From NCBI RefSeq assembly GCF_022698165.1, contig NZ_JALDAY010000019.1, positions 162,594-226,593 on the forward strand: 64,000 nt of DNA, read 5' to 3'. The DNA comes from Streptomyces cylindrosporus. GTDB lineage: Bacteria > Actinomycetota > Actinomycetes > Streptomycetales > Streptomycetaceae. Under the pieces are notes generated by a model that was not told where the DNA came from, ran no database searches, and saw only the letters and a list, made by a program, of their open reading frames with translations. Below, in pieces: positions 24,437 through 32,819 of the stretch. The position numbers were made by a program, and so were the translations under genes. The number at the start of each line of letters is the position of its first letter. Position 1 is the stretch's first letter.

Positions 24437-25594
24437 TTGGGGCGGCTGACCGGCGGGGATCCCTCGCTGCTGCGCAGGATCAACTCCGCGGTGGTGCTGC
24501 ACGCGCTGCGCGCCACGGACTGCGCGACGCTGACCGAGATCACCCGGGTGACGGGACTGTCCCGGCCGACGGTCGAGGGGGTCGTCGAGGGCCTCATAGA
24601 GGCCGGTTACGTCGTCGAGAAGGCCGCCGACGAGAGCGTGGTCCGGCGTCAGGGACGGCCGGCGCGCAGGTTCCGCTTCCGGGCCGAGGCGGGGCATCTG
24701 CTGGGCCTGGAGATCGGTCCGCACCGGGTGGCCGCGCTCCTCGCCGACCTGGACGGGCGGGTGCTGGGCGCGCAGGCCAAGGACGTCGACGAGACGGCGT
24801 CGGCCGACGAGCGCCTGGAGCGGCTGCGCACGGCGGTCGCCGAGCTGCTTCGCCGGGCCGGCGTTCCGCGCAACTCCCTGCGGGCGGTGGGGGTCGCGAC
24901 GCCGGGCATCGTCGAGGCCGACGGAACGGTACGGCTGGGGACGGCGCTGCCCGAGTGGACGGGGCTGCACCTGGGCGAGCGGCTGAGCCGGTCCTTCAAG
25001 TGCCCGGTGCTGGTCGAGAACGACGCCAACGCCGCGGCCGTCGCCGAGCACTGGAAGGGTGCCGCGACGGAGTCGGACGACGTCGTGATGGTCCTCGCGG
25101 GGCTGAGCCCCGGGGCGGGTTCGCTGATCGGCGGGCAGTTGCACCGCGGCTACGGCGGGGCGGCCGGTGAGATCGGCGCACTGCATCTGCTGGGCCGCGA
25201 GGCGACCCCCGAAACCCTCCTGTCGACGACGGACGAACCGCTCCATCCGCTCGACGAGCAGGCCGTCGCCGAGGTCTTCGCACAGGCCCGCGAGGGCGAC
25301 CAGCGGGCCCGCGCGGCCGTGGACCGCTTCATCCAGCGCCTCGTCCACGACGTCGCCGCCCTGGTCCTCGCCCTGGACCCGGAACTCGTCGTCGTCGGCG
25401 GCTGGGCGGCCGGCCTCGACGGTGTCCTGGAGCCGCTGCGGCGCGAACTCGCCCGCTACTGCCTGCGCCCGCCGAAGGTGGCGCTGTCCCTCCTCGGCGA
25501 GGCCGCGGTGGCGACGGGCGCGCTGCGGCTGGCGCTCGACCACGTCGAGGAACAGCTCTTCGCGGTCGAGGGCACGGCGACGGCTCGGCGCTGA
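24437..25594 (+). CDS. ROK family transcriptional regulator lacking the zinc-cysteine motif
   Basis: A 385-residue protein with an N-terminal winged helix (LRRINSAVVLHALRATDCATLTEITRVTGLSRPTVEGVVEGL, about residues 10-55) and a ROK sugar-kinase-like domain: LGLEIGPHRVAALLADLDG, VATPGIV, VENDANAAAVAEHW, GYGGAAGEIG. The usual ROK zinc motif CxCGxxGCxE and the His of EIGH are absent (here EIGALHLLGREATPETL), so sugar sensing may differ. The start is TTG with GGGAGGA at 24424-24430; an upstream in-frame ATG is less likely. No sugar transporter gene is adjacent to show a target. Confidence 0.85.
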   Translation: MGRLTGGDPSLLRRINSAVVLHALRATDCATLTEITRVTGLSRPTVEGVVEGLIEAGYVVEKAADESVVRRQGRPARRFRFRAEAGHLLGLEIGPHRVAALLADLDGRVLGAQAKDVDETASADERLERLRTAVAELLRRAGVPRNSLRAVGVATPGIVEADGTVRLGTALPEWTGLHLGERLSRSFKCPVLVENDANAAAVAEHWKGAATESDDVVMVLAGLSPGAGSLIGGQLHRGYGGAAGEIGALHLLGREATPETLLSTTDEPLHPLDEQAVAEVFAQAREGDQRARAAVDRFIQRLVHDVAALVLALDPELVVVGGWAAGLDGVLEPLRRELARYCLRPPKVALSLLGEAAVATGALRLALDHVEEQLFAVEGTATARR

Positions 25595-25641
25595 CGGACG
25601 CCGAGTGGTCGAGGCCGCTCCCCGTGGGCCTCTGTTCTTCG

Positions 25642-25682
25642 AACGCCGTGCGCCCCGGAGGAGTTCCGGGGCGCACGGCGTT
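25642..25682. terminator. Bidirectional terminator, 17-bp stem
   Basis: AACGCCGTGCGCCCCGG (25642-25658) pairs perfectly with CCGGGGCGCACGGCGTT (25666-25682) around a 7-nt loop. It lies between the convergent ROK and GntR genes, so it can stop transcription from both sides. Confidence 0.8.
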
Positions 25683-25712
25683 GGAGGATTCGCGTCAGTT
25701 CGAGGATCCGCG

Positions 25713-26471
25713 TCAGGAGGCCCGGCGCTCCGGTCCCTCGTCGATCACCACGCCACCCGCGTCACCGAAGGTCAGACGGCAGGTGTCAGCCCGGTAGGTG
25801 GCCACCGAGAGGGCGGCGACGCGCCCCTCGACGAGGAAGCGGGTGGTGACGACGAGGACGGGCGCGCCCGGGAGCCGGTCCAGCTCCTTGGCGTCCTCGG
25901 CCCGCGCGGAGCCCAGCTCCACGGCGCTCTCCCGGCCGTCGAGCTCCAGCCGCTGCAGCTCGCGCAGCACCCCACGCGCGCGTGCCGGTCCGGACGGGGC
26001 GTCTATGGCGGACAGGGCCGGCACCGACGAGGCCGGGACGTAGAGCAGTTCCGCGGCGACGGGCTGGCCGTGCGAGACACGTGAGCGGCGGACCGTGTGC
26101 ACGGCCTCGTCCGGGCCGGTCTCCAGCGCGGCGGCGACGGCCGCGGGCGGGGCCGTCACCGTGCAGTCGACGGCCTGCCAGTCGTCCCCGGCGTCCGGCC
26201 AGGCGTGCTGCCGGCTGCCGACGGCCACGCCCATGCGCGGGGGCGCGACGGTCGTACCGACACCGCGGCGGCGCTGCAGCCTGCCCTCCAGTTCGAGCTG
26301 CTCCAGCGCCTGGCGCAGCGTCGCGCGGGCGACGCCGAAGCGAGCGGCGAGGTCGCGCTCGTTGGGCAGGATCTCGCCCACGGAGAATTCGGAGTCCAGT
26401 GCCTCACTGAGCACGGTCTTGAGATGCCAGTACTTCGGTTCCGGCACCGATTCCAGCTGCGTGGTCCCCAC
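25713..26471 (-). CDS. GntR/HutC-family transcriptional regulator (UTRA domain)
   Basis: A 252-residue regulator: an N-terminal winged helix (KYWHLKTVLSEALDSEFSVGEILPNERDLAARFGVARATLRQALEQLELEGRLQRRRGVGTTV, about residues 13-75) and a C-terminal UTRA effector domain (VRRSRVSHGQPVAAELLYVPASSVP, up to residue 245). Regulators of this subfamily (DasR, NagR) respond to phosphorylated sugars. A DasR-type site lies upstream. No sugar transporter is adjacent, so the target may be elsewhere or autoregulation may dominate. Confidence 0.88.
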   Translation of the reverse strand: MGTTQLESVPEPKYWHLKTVLSEALDSEFSVGEILPNERDLAARFGVARATLRQALEQLELEGRLQRRRGVGTTVAPPRMGVAVGSRQHAWPDAGDDWQAVDCTVTAPPAAVAAALETGPDEAVHTVRRSRVSHGQPVAAELLYVPASSVPALSAIDAPSGPARARGVLRELQRLELDGRESAVELGSARAEDAKELDRLPGAPVLVVTTRFLVEGRVAALSVATYRADTCRLTFGDAGGVVIDEGPERRAS

Positions 26472-26568
26472 CCTGTCCTCCGCAATCGCCGTGGTCCGGC
26501 GGCGTTTTAGCGCCCTTGTTTATTAAAGGTTGTTGCACTTATCTGCGACCATAGGGCGGCCCAAACCC

Positions 26569-26582
26569 TTGGTCAAGACCAA
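26569..26582. promoter_or_regulatory. dre-like operator TTGGTCAAGACCAA
   Basis: TTGGTC-AA-GACCAA is a perfect inverted repeat with a 2-nt centre. It matches the core TGGTC-NN-GACCA of the DasR responsive element and the general form of HutC-type GntR operators. It is about 100 bp upstream of the GntR gene. Confidence 0.5.
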
Positions 26583-26607
26583 TCAGTGATCCCACAGGGA
26601 TCACTGA
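26583..26607. repeat. Perfect 11-bp inverted repeat with ACA centre
   Basis: TCAGTGATCCC and GGGATCACTGA flank ACA. It starts directly after the dre-like site and is followed by the palindrome AAGCGCTT (26610-26617). It lies about 60 bp past the AraC gene stop, so it may be its terminator, an operator, or both. Confidence 0.55.
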
Positions 26608-26664
26608 GAAAGCGCTTGCGAGGTGGAGGTTCCGGTTCCGCCGCCGTCGGTCCGCGGACCGGCG

Positions 26665-27618
26665 TCAGGAACCGTGCAGGGTGTGGTGCGGCGACCGCCC
26701 GTACGCGCTGCGGTACAGGGCGGCGAAGCGGCCGGGGTGGTAGAAGCCCCAGCGCGCCGCGATCTCCGTGACCGTGACACCGGTCCCTGGGTCGGCGTCG
26801 GCCAGCTGCAGATGGGCGTGGGCGAGCCGGACCCGGCGCAGATGGGCCAGCGGCGTGGTGTCGAGGTGACGGCGGAAGGCGTACTGCAGCGCGCGGACGG
26901 TGACATGGGCCGCGGCGGCGATGTCCGCCACCGTGACGGGCTCGTCGGCGTGGTCGTCGACGTAGGCCAGCGCACGGCGCAGCACGGCCGGGTGGGAGTC
27001 CCGGCGGTCGGTGCTCGTCGGATCGGTGAGCGCGGTGTTGGGGAACGCGGCCAGGACGCTCGCGGCGAGGTGCTGGGCGGCGGTGGAGGCGACCAGCGGC
27101 TGCTCCGCAGTCGCAGGCGAGGCCAGGACGTGGTCACGCACGTAGACGATGGTCTGGCGCAGTCGGTCCGCCGCCGCGGCGGAGTACGGCCGGTGCCCGG
27201 TCAGCCGGACGGGCCGGCCGCCGGACGCGTCCGCCGCGACCTGCGTCAGCAGGGCCGGGTCCAGCATGGTGATGTTGTAGCGGGCGCTGCGGATCCGTCC
27301 CTGGTACGGCAGTTCCGGCGGGGCGAAGGAGACCACGTCACCGGGCCCGAAGGAGTCCTCCACGCCCTGGTATCCGTGGTCCTCGATGGTGCCCTCGTGC
27401 ACGAGGCACAGGCAGATGCGGCCGAGCGGCGTCACCGAGTAGTCCATGGCGAAGTCCAGGTCGAGCTCGTCGATGCTGACCGAGTCGATGGCGGCGCGGT
27501 CGATGCGCGCCCTGTTCCCCTCGGGACCGCCGTTGCCGATGCGCATGCTGGCGTAGGCGCGGCTGAGGAAGTCCTCGATGTGGCCGAGGTCGTCGCTGTC
27601 GAAGGTGAGTTTCTGCAC
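26665..27618 (-). CDS. AraC-family transcriptional regulator
   Basis: A 317-residue protein with a C-terminal pair of AraC helix-turn-helix motifs (VTVADIAAAAHVTVRALQYAFRRHLDTTPLAHLRRVRLAHAHLQL and VTVTEIAARWGFYHPGRFAALYRSAYGRSP). The N-terminal half is a cupin-like sensing domain (FSLGPGDVVSFAPPELPYQG-like segment near 110) of the type that binds small aromatic or acid effectors. The start is taken as GTG 27618, which has AGGAAAG just upstream; an in-frame ATG further up would add 14 poorly conserved residues. No neighbouring target gene is obvious. Confidence 0.85.
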   Translation of the reverse strand: MQKLTFDSDDLGHIEDFLSRAYASMRIGNGGPEGNRARIDRAAIDSVSIDELDLDFAMDYSVTPLGRICLCLVHEGTIEDHGYQGVEDSFGPGDVVSFAPPELPYQGRIRSARYNITMLDPALLTQVAADASGGRPVRLTGHRPYSAAAADRLRQTIVYVRDHVLASPATAEQPLVASTAAQHLAASVLAAFPNTALTDPTSTDRRDSHPAVLRRALAYVDDHADEPVTVADIAAAAHVTVRALQYAFRRHLDTTPLAHLRRVRLAHAHLQLADADPGTGVTVTEIAARWGFYHPGRFAALYRSAYGRSPHHTLHGS

Positions 27619-27858
27619 GGCTTTCCTGCTACCCCCGACCTCGCGGTGTCCTACCCGCAAAGGGCATGCCGGGACGAGGGCCCGGTGCCGGGTGTCGGCC
27701 GAGGTCTTTCGTTTTCCGGACGGCCGACGGCGATCCCGTTCGTCTCCGGGCTCGTGGCCGCAGGGCGCGCACGCCCAGAGTGGATCGGAACGGCATCGTG
27801 CCGTGCGCCGTGGCCTCGTACGTCGTCAGGGCAGTGAGGGACGGCGGGTCACACACGC

Positions 27859-28269
27859 ATGACGGAGCAGAACGAACCGACCGAGCAGCTCGCCGCCCTG
27901 CGGCAGGAGGTCGAACAGCTGCGCCGTGCCCTGGTCTCGCACGCCGTCGTCGACCAGGCGATCGGGGTGCTGAGAGCGCACGGCCTGCGCCCCGGGGAGG
28001 GCTGGGAACTGCTCCAACAGGTCTCCCAGCGCAGCAACGTCAAGCTGCGGCACATCGCGGAGCACATTCTGCGCTGGGCCGACGGCGAAGGGCTGCCGGA
28101 CGGGATCGCCGACGCCCTGCGCGCGACGCTGGTCGACGGGAGACGCCTGCGCTTCGCTCCGGGCCAGGAGCGGCCGGAGCGGCGACGCACGCCCCCGGAA
28201 CCGGCCGCCTGTCACGGCACCCGCGTGAAGAACTCGGACGGTCCGCCCGGCGGCCCGTCGGCCGGGTAG
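27859..28269 (+). CDS. ANTAR-domain protein (putative RNA-binding antiterminator)
   Basis: A 136-residue protein whose residues about 15-73 form an ANTAR domain: a leading coiled coil (LAALRQEVEQLRRALVSHAVVDQAIGVL) followed by GEGWELLQQVSQRSNVKLRHIAEHIL, matching the VIDQAKGIL...SQxxNxKLRdVA pattern. ANTAR domains bind paired hairpins in nascent RNA and prevent termination. There is no receiver or GAF domain, so its activity is not controlled in cis by a signal domain. The C-terminal about 50 residues look disordered (basic and Pro-rich). It is convergent with the M20 gene. Confidence 0.75.
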   Translation: MTEQNEPTEQLAALRQEVEQLRRALVSHAVVDQAIGVLRAHGLRPGEGWELLQQVSQRSNVKLRHIAEHILRWADGEGLPDGIADALRATLVDGRRLRFAPGQERPERRRTPPEPAACHGTRVKNSDGPPGGPSAG

Positions 28270-28276
28270 GCGTGAG

Positions 28277-29464
28277 TCAGCGGCCCGTGGCGGAGCGGCC
28301 GTACGCGCTCCACGCCCGGTCCCGCAGCTCCGTGTCGCCCAGGACGTCGACCGCTGTGCACGCCAGCGCCTCCGTGACCGCCGTGAGGACCTGGCGGGCC
28401 CGGTCCGAGGCCGCGGCCACGGCGAACTCGGGCGTGTGGTCGGAGCCGTCCTCGTCCATGATCGCGACGAAGGGGTGGATCGCCGGGACCCGGGCGCTGA
28501 CGTTCCCGATGTCGGAGGAACCGAGGTACACGCCGCGCTCGGGCGGGGTCAGCCGGATGCCCGGGCGGGCCAGGTGGGCGGCGAAGCGCTCGGAGAGCGG
28601 CTCGCTGTCGCGGAAGTGCTCGTAGCGGAGCGTGGCGCGTTCGACCACCGGGGTCGTCCCGGTGGCCCGGGCCACGCCGGCAGCGCATTCGTCGAGCTGC
28701 GCGGCCAGTTCGTCCAGTGCCCCGGTGGTCGCGGCGCGCAGGCCGAACAATCCCTCCGCGTACTCGGGGACGATGTTCGTGGCCTCGCCGCCGTGGGTGA
28801 CGATGCCCTGGACGTGGGAGGCCTCGGGCAGCCGGCGGCCGAGCACGGCCAGCACGTTGAACAGCTCGACGAGGGCGGCCAGCGCGTCGATGCCCTCGGT
28901 GGGGTTGCCGGTGGGGTGGGCGGCCCGTCCGCGGAAGCCGACCCGGTACTGCTCCTGCGCCGTCAGCGGGGCCCGGACCCAGTCGTGCACCCCGGGATGG
29001 AACATCAGCGCGGCGTCGACGTAGTCGAAGAGCCCCGCCTCCGTTTCCAGGACCTTGCCGCCCCCGCCCTCCTCCGCCGGGCCGCCCACGGCCAGCACCG
29101 TGCCCTCGCCGCCGTCGAGCACGGCGCGGGCGGTGAGGGCGGCGCCGAGACCGGCGGCGGCGATGAGATTGTGGCCGCAGGCGTGGCCCAGACCGGGCAG
29201 GGCGTCGTACTCCAGTAGCAGCGCCACCGCGGGGCGGCTCGCGCCCGAGCGCGCCACGAACGCCGTCGGCATCCCTGCCACGCCCTCGCTCACCTCGAAG
29301 CCGGCCCGCCGCAGCTCGCCCGTCAGCAGCTCGGCGGCCCGCCGCTCCTCGAAGGCGTACTCCGGATCGGCGTGCAGCGATGAGGCCACCTGCCACAGCG
29401 CCTCGGCCCGGGCGGCCACCTCGTCGTGGATCCTGCGGTATGCGGCGTCGGAGGTACGGGACAC
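28277..29464 (-). CDS. M20 family amidohydrolase/peptidase
   Basis: A 395-residue zinc hydrolase of the M20D-like group (aminobenzoyl-glutamate or N-acyl amino acid hydrolases). Metal-binding motifs are YDALPGLGHACGHN (Asp and His ligands, and the Cys-Gly-His typical of this subgroup), GPAEEGGGGK (catalytic Glu and Glu ligand), a ligand near FHPGVHDW, and a late ligand region around HPFVAIMDEDGSDHT. The insert domain for dimerisation (YRVGFRGRAAHPTGNPTEGIDALAALV) is complete. Cytosolic; the substrate is not known. Confidence 0.88.
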   Translation of the reverse strand: MSRTSDAAYRRIHDEVAARAEALWQVASSLHADPEYAFEERRAAELLTGELRRAGFEVSEGVAGMPTAFVARSGASRPAVALLLEYDALPGLGHACGHNLIAAAGLGAALTARAVLDGGEGTVLAVGGPAEEGGGGKVLETEAGLFDYVDAALMFHPGVHDWVRAPLTAQEQYRVGFRGRAAHPTGNPTEGIDALAALVELFNVLAVLGRRLPEASHVQGIVTHGGEATNIVPEYAEGLFGLRAATTGALDELAAQLDECAAGVARATGTTPVVERATLRYEHFRDSEPLSERFAAHLARPGIRLTPPERGVYLGSSDIGNVSARVPAIHPFVAIMDEDGSDHTPEFAVAAASDRARQVLTAVTEALACTAVDVLGDTELRDRAWSAYGRSATGR

Positions 29465-29620
29465 CTGGCCTCCCGGGCGTGCGGGGTACGGACGTTTCCC
29501 CTCCGGGTTTCACTCCACGCCCCGTCCACACCGCACGTCCCGCCCCCGCGTGTGGGCGGCACGGCCCGGGGAACTCGGCGTCCTCGACAGAAAGATCCCG
29601 ACGCACCCCAGGGAGACTCG

Positions 29621-30109
29621 ATGACGGCGCAGACCGCGCAGTACGACGACGGCGAGACGCCCCTCGCGGGTTATGCCGCCCTGGCCGCGGCCTTCACGGC
29701 GGGCGCCGCCGGGTTCGTCGCGGGTGTGCGGCGGCGCGGGGTGCCGTTGCCCGCGCGGGTGCCGCCGTGGGACGTCGCCCTGCTGGGCGCGGCGACGTAC
29801 AAGACCTCCCGGCTGCTGTCCAACGACAAGATCACCAGCTTTGTACGGGCACCGTTCACCCGCCGCAGCGCCGAGGGCCAGGGCCCCGAGGTGCTGGACG
29901 AGCCGCGCGGCACGGGCCTGCGCCGGGCCGTCGGCGACCTGGTGTCCTGCCCCTTCTGCACCTCGGTGTGGGCGGCCGGTGCCCTGGTGTGCGGGTACAC
30001 CGCCGTTCCCCGGGCGACCCGGCTGGTCTGCGCGGGCCTCGGTGCCGTCACCCTGGCGGACTGGCTGCAGTACGCCTGGACGTGGACCCAGCAGACGGCC
30101 GAGGACTGA
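29621..30109 (+). CDS. DUF1360 family membrane protein
   Basis: A 162-residue protein with DUF1360 features: WDVALLGAATYKTSRLLSNDKITSFVRAPFT and LVSCPFCTSVWAAGALVCGY (CPFC pair and a hydrophobic segment). Two to three membrane segments are predicted. The function of the family is unknown; it is widespread in spore-forming bacteria and actinobacteria. The start ATG has GGGAGA upstream. It ends shortly before the convergent ECF41 gene. Confidence 0.8.
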   Translation: MTAQTAQYDDGETPLAGYAALAAAFTAGAAGFVAGVRRRGVPLPARVPPWDVALLGAATYKTSRLLSNDKITSFVRAPFTRRSAEGQGPEVLDEPRGTGLRRAVGDLVSCPFCTSVWAAGALVCGYTAVPRATRLVCAGLGAVTLADWLQYAWTWTQQTAED

Positions 30110-30127
30110 GACGCACAGGGCCGGTGG

Positions 30128-31012
30128 CTAGTCGGTCACCAGCGTGCGCAACTTGTCGGGGTTGCGGACGATGTAGACCGCCTGGATGCGGCCCTCGTGG
30201 ACGTCCAGCTGGAAGACGCTGTCGGGCTTGTCCGCCGACAGGACGACCAGGGCGGGGCCGCCGTTGAGTTCCATGAAGCGGTACGACGGGTCCGGTACGC
30301 CCTTCTGCGCGGCGCCGATGAGAAACCGGCCCACCTTGTCGGCGCTCTCGAGGATCCGCAGCGGCGCCCGCGACTTGCCGCCGCTGTCGCCCACAAGGCG
30401 GACGTCGGGCGCCAGGAGCGCCATCAGGCCCTCCAGGTCGCCCTCCCCGGCGGCGGCCAGGAACCGCTCGGTGAGCTCGCGGCGCCGGCCCGGATCCACG
30501 TCGTAGCGCGGCCGCCGCTCCTCCACGTGCTTGCGGGCCCGCCCGGCGAGCTGCCGCACCGCGGGCTCGCCGCGGTCGAGCATCGCGGCGATGTCGGCGT
30601 ACGGATATCCGAAGGCCTCCCGCAGGACGAACACCGCGCGCTCCAGCGGCGACAGGGACTCCAGGACGACCAGGACGGCGAGGGACACCGAGTCGGCGAG
30701 CACGGCCCGCTCGGCGGTGTCCGGGACGGTGTCCCCGAAGTCGGTGACGTACGGCTCGGGCAGCCAGGGGCCGACGTACGCCTCGTTGCGCGCCTTGACC
30801 TGGCGCAGCCGGTCGATGGCCAGGCGGGTGGTGATGCGCACCAGGTAGCCGCGCGGTTCGCGTACGTCGCCGCGGTCGGCGCCGGACCAGCGCAGCCAGG
30901 CCTCCTGGACGACGTCCTCCGCGTCGGCCACGCGCCCGAGCATGCGGTAGGCGACCCCCAGCAGGACGGGACGGTGCTCTTCGAAGACGTCGGTCTCGGT
31001 GTCGGTCGTCAC
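30128..31012 (-). CDS. ECF41-type sigma factor with SnoaL-like C-terminal domain
   Basis: A 294-residue sigma-70 factor: sigma2 (EEHRPVLLGVAYRMLGRVADAEDVVQEAWLRW), a linker with the ECF41 signature WLPEPYVTD, sigma4 (LSPLERAVFVLREAFGYPYADIAAMLDRGEPAVRQLAGRARKHV), and a C-terminal SnoaL-type domain with motifs GDSGGK and NPDKL. In ECF41 the C-terminal domain acts in place of an anti-sigma factor. The GTG at 31012 has a better Shine-Dalgarno (GGGATGGAG) than the ATG 30 nt upstream. It is divergent from an oxidoreductase, the usual ECF41 target class. Confidence 0.88.
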   Translation of the reverse strand: MTTDTETDVFEEHRPVLLGVAYRMLGRVADAEDVVQEAWLRWSGADRGDVREPRGYLVRITTRLAIDRLRQVKARNEAYVGPWLPEPYVTDFGDTVPDTAERAVLADSVSLAVLVVLESLSPLERAVFVLREAFGYPYADIAAMLDRGEPAVRQLAGRARKHVEERRPRYDVDPGRRRELTERFLAAAGEGDLEGLMALLAPDVRLVGDSGGKSRAPLRILESADKVGRFLIGAAQKGVPDPSYRFMELNGGPALVVLSADKPDSVFQLDVHEGRIQAVYIVRNPDKLRTLVTD

Positions 31013-31056
31013 GGCTCCATCCCATGCGACGCGTCCGGCCATGTCTAGGAGAATTC

Positions 31057-31082
31057 CGCGTGTCCGGTACGCGTGTCCGGTA
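31057..31082. repeat. Tandem 13-bp direct repeat in ECF41 intergenic region
   Basis: CGCGTGTCCGGTA occurs twice with no spacer between the sigma factor gene and the divergent oxidoreductase. It may contain the ECF41-dependent promoter element, which in this group begins with TGTC. Confidence 0.6.
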
Positions 31083-31137
31083 GCAGAATGACCGCGAGCC
31101 GCCGAGGCGGTCGGCGGCCCGACGTGCGGAGGTGGCC

Positions 31138-31791
31138 ATGCGGTACGCGGTTCTGGGCACGGGCGAGGTGGGCCGGACCCTCGGCGGCAAACTGGCGCAG
31201 CTGGGCCACGAGGTGACGCTGGGCTCCCGTACGAAGGACAACCCGGCGGCGCTGGAGTGGGCGCGCGACACCGGTGCGGGCGCGCGGGCCGGCACCTTCG
31301 CGGAGGCGGCCTCGTCGGCGGAGGTGATCCTGGTCGCCGTGGGCGGGCGGGTGGCGCTCGCGGCCCTGGAGGCGGCCGGGGCGGCGAACCTGGACGGGAA
31401 GGTCGTCCTCGACGTCTCCAACCCGATGGCGTTCGAGGACGGCGAGCTGCGGCTGGATCCCGTGGAGTCCGACAGCATGGGCGAGCGGATCCAGCGTGCG
31501 TTCCCGCACGCGCGCGTGGTGAAGTCGTTGAACACCGTCAACTCCAGGGTGATGGTGGAGCCCTCGCTGGTGCCGGGCGAGCACCAGGTGTTCGTCTGCG
31601 GGGACGACGCGGACGCCAAGGAGCAGGTCACGCGCATGCTCGGGGAGTTCGGCTGGCCGCCGCACCGGGTGCTCGACCTGGGTGGCATCCGCTCGGCACG
31701 CAGCGTGGAGATGCTGCTGCCGCTGTGGCTCGACCTGTTCCGCACCCTGGGGCACGCCGAGTTCAACCTGGAGGTGCGCAGGGCGCGTTGA
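31138..31791 (+). CDS. NADPH-binding oxidoreductase (F420-dependent NADP reductase-like, COG2085)
   Basis: A 217-residue Rossmann protein: GTGEVGRTLGGKLAQLGHEVTLGSR (nucleotide-binding motif with the R of NADP-binding type), VILVAVGG, VVLDVSNPM, VKSLNTVNSRVMVEPSLV and a C-terminal LLPLWLDLFRTLGH helix. It resembles 8-hydroxy-5-deazaflavin:NADP oxidoreductases, though the F420 site cannot be confirmed. GGAGG sits at 31128-31132, five bases before the ATG. It is divergent from the ECF41 gene, whose neighbours are typically oxidoreductases, so it is its probable target. Confidence 0.85.
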   Translation: MRYAVLGTGEVGRTLGGKLAQLGHEVTLGSRTKDNPAALEWARDTGAGARAGTFAEAASSAEVILVAVGGRVALAALEAAGAANLDGKVVLDVSNPMAFEDGELRLDPVESDSMGERIQRAFPHARVVKSLNTVNSRVMVEPSLVPGEHQVFVCGDDADAKEQVTRMLGEFGWPPHRVLDLGGIRSARSVEMLLPLWLDLFRTLGHAEFNLEVRRAR

Positions 31792-31826
31792 GGGCGGTAC
31801 GGCGGTGAGGTCGACGCATCTGGGGG

Positions 31827-31840
31827 CTACCCGTCGGTAG
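31827..31840. promoter_or_regulatory. Operator-like inverted repeat CTACC-N4-GGTAG
   Basis: CTACCCGTCGGTAG is a 5-bp inverted repeat about 60 bp before the hydrolase start. Its size and symmetry resemble TetR-family operators. Confidence 0.35.
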
Positions 31841-31901
31841 CAATTGCTGACAAGCTGTCTACACGGCGTCCGTCAGCGAGCCCCAGCCGAGGAGCACCCC
31901 C

Positions 31902-32732
31902 ATGTCCGCCACCGTCTCCTTCAAGGTCCCCTCCCCACGCGGCCCGCAGCCCGTGACCGTCTCCTACGCGCGCGTGGGCCGCGGCGAGCCGCTGCTCCTG
32001 CTGCACGGCATCGGTCACCACCGGCAGGCCTGGGACCCGGTGGTGGACATCCTGGCGACCGAGCGCGACGTGATCTCGGTGGACCTGCCCGGCTTCGGCG
32101 CGTCCCCGGGGCTGCCGGAAGGGCTCGCCTACGACCTGCCCACGACGACCGCCGTGTTCGGCGCCTTCTGCGAGGAGCTGGAGCTCGACCGTCCGCATGT
32201 GGCGGGCAACTCGCTCGGCGGGCTGCTCGCCCTGGAGCTGGGCCGCGAGAAGCTGGTCCGGTCCGTGACGGCTCTCTCGCCGGCCGGTTTCTGGTCGGAG
32301 GCGGAGCGGCGCTACGCGTTCGGCGTCCTGCTCACGATGCGCCGCATCGCGCGCCGGCTGCCGCTGCCGCTGGTCGAGCGGCTGTCGCGCTCGGCGGCCG
32401 GCCGCACCATGCTGACGAGCACGATCTACGCCCGGCCCGGCCGCCGTTCACCCGAGGCCGTGGTCGCCGAGACGCTGGCGCTCGCACAGGCCACCGGGTT
32501 CGACGACACGCTCCGGGCGGGCGGCACCGTACGGTTCACCGACGACATCCCGGGACTGCCCGTCACGGTGGCCTGGGGCACCCGGGACATGCTGCTCGTG
32601 CGCAGGCAGGGGGTGCGTGCCAAGCAGATCATCCCCCGGGCCCGCCTGGTACGCCTGCCCGGCTGCGGGCACTGCCCGATGAACGACGACCCGGCACTGG
32701 TCGCCCGAGTCATCCTCGACGGCAGCCGCTGA
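31902..32732 (+). CDS. Alpha/beta fold hydrolase
   Basis: A 276-residue protein of the alpha/beta hydrolase superfamily: oxyanion motif LLLLHGIGHHRQAWDPVV, VDLPGFGASPG, nucleophile elbow AGNSLGGLLALELG (Ser in GNSLGG), and a late His in GCGHCPMNDDP. The acid is probably the Asp in AWGTRDMLL. Starts with ATG preceded by GAGGAG. No signal peptide. The substrate cannot be told; an inverted repeat lies upstream. Confidence 0.85.
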   Translation: MSATVSFKVPSPRGPQPVTVSYARVGRGEPLLLLHGIGHHRQAWDPVVDILATERDVISVDLPGFGASPGLPEGLAYDLPTTTAVFGAFCEELELDRPHVAGNSLGGLLALELGREKLVRSVTALSPAGFWSEAERRYAFGVLLTMRRIARRLPLPLVERLSRSAAGRTMLTSTIYARPGRRSPEAVVAETLALAQATGFDDTLRAGGTVRFTDDIPGLPVTVAWGTRDMLLVRRQGVRAKQIIPRARLVRLPGCGHCPMNDDPALVARVILDGSR

Positions 32733-32819
32733 CCCGGGCGGGGCCTGCGGGCCAACGCCCCCGATCGGAGGGCGACTCCGACGCCGACGGGGGAGCTGCG
32801 GACGGGCTGGGCGGGGGGG

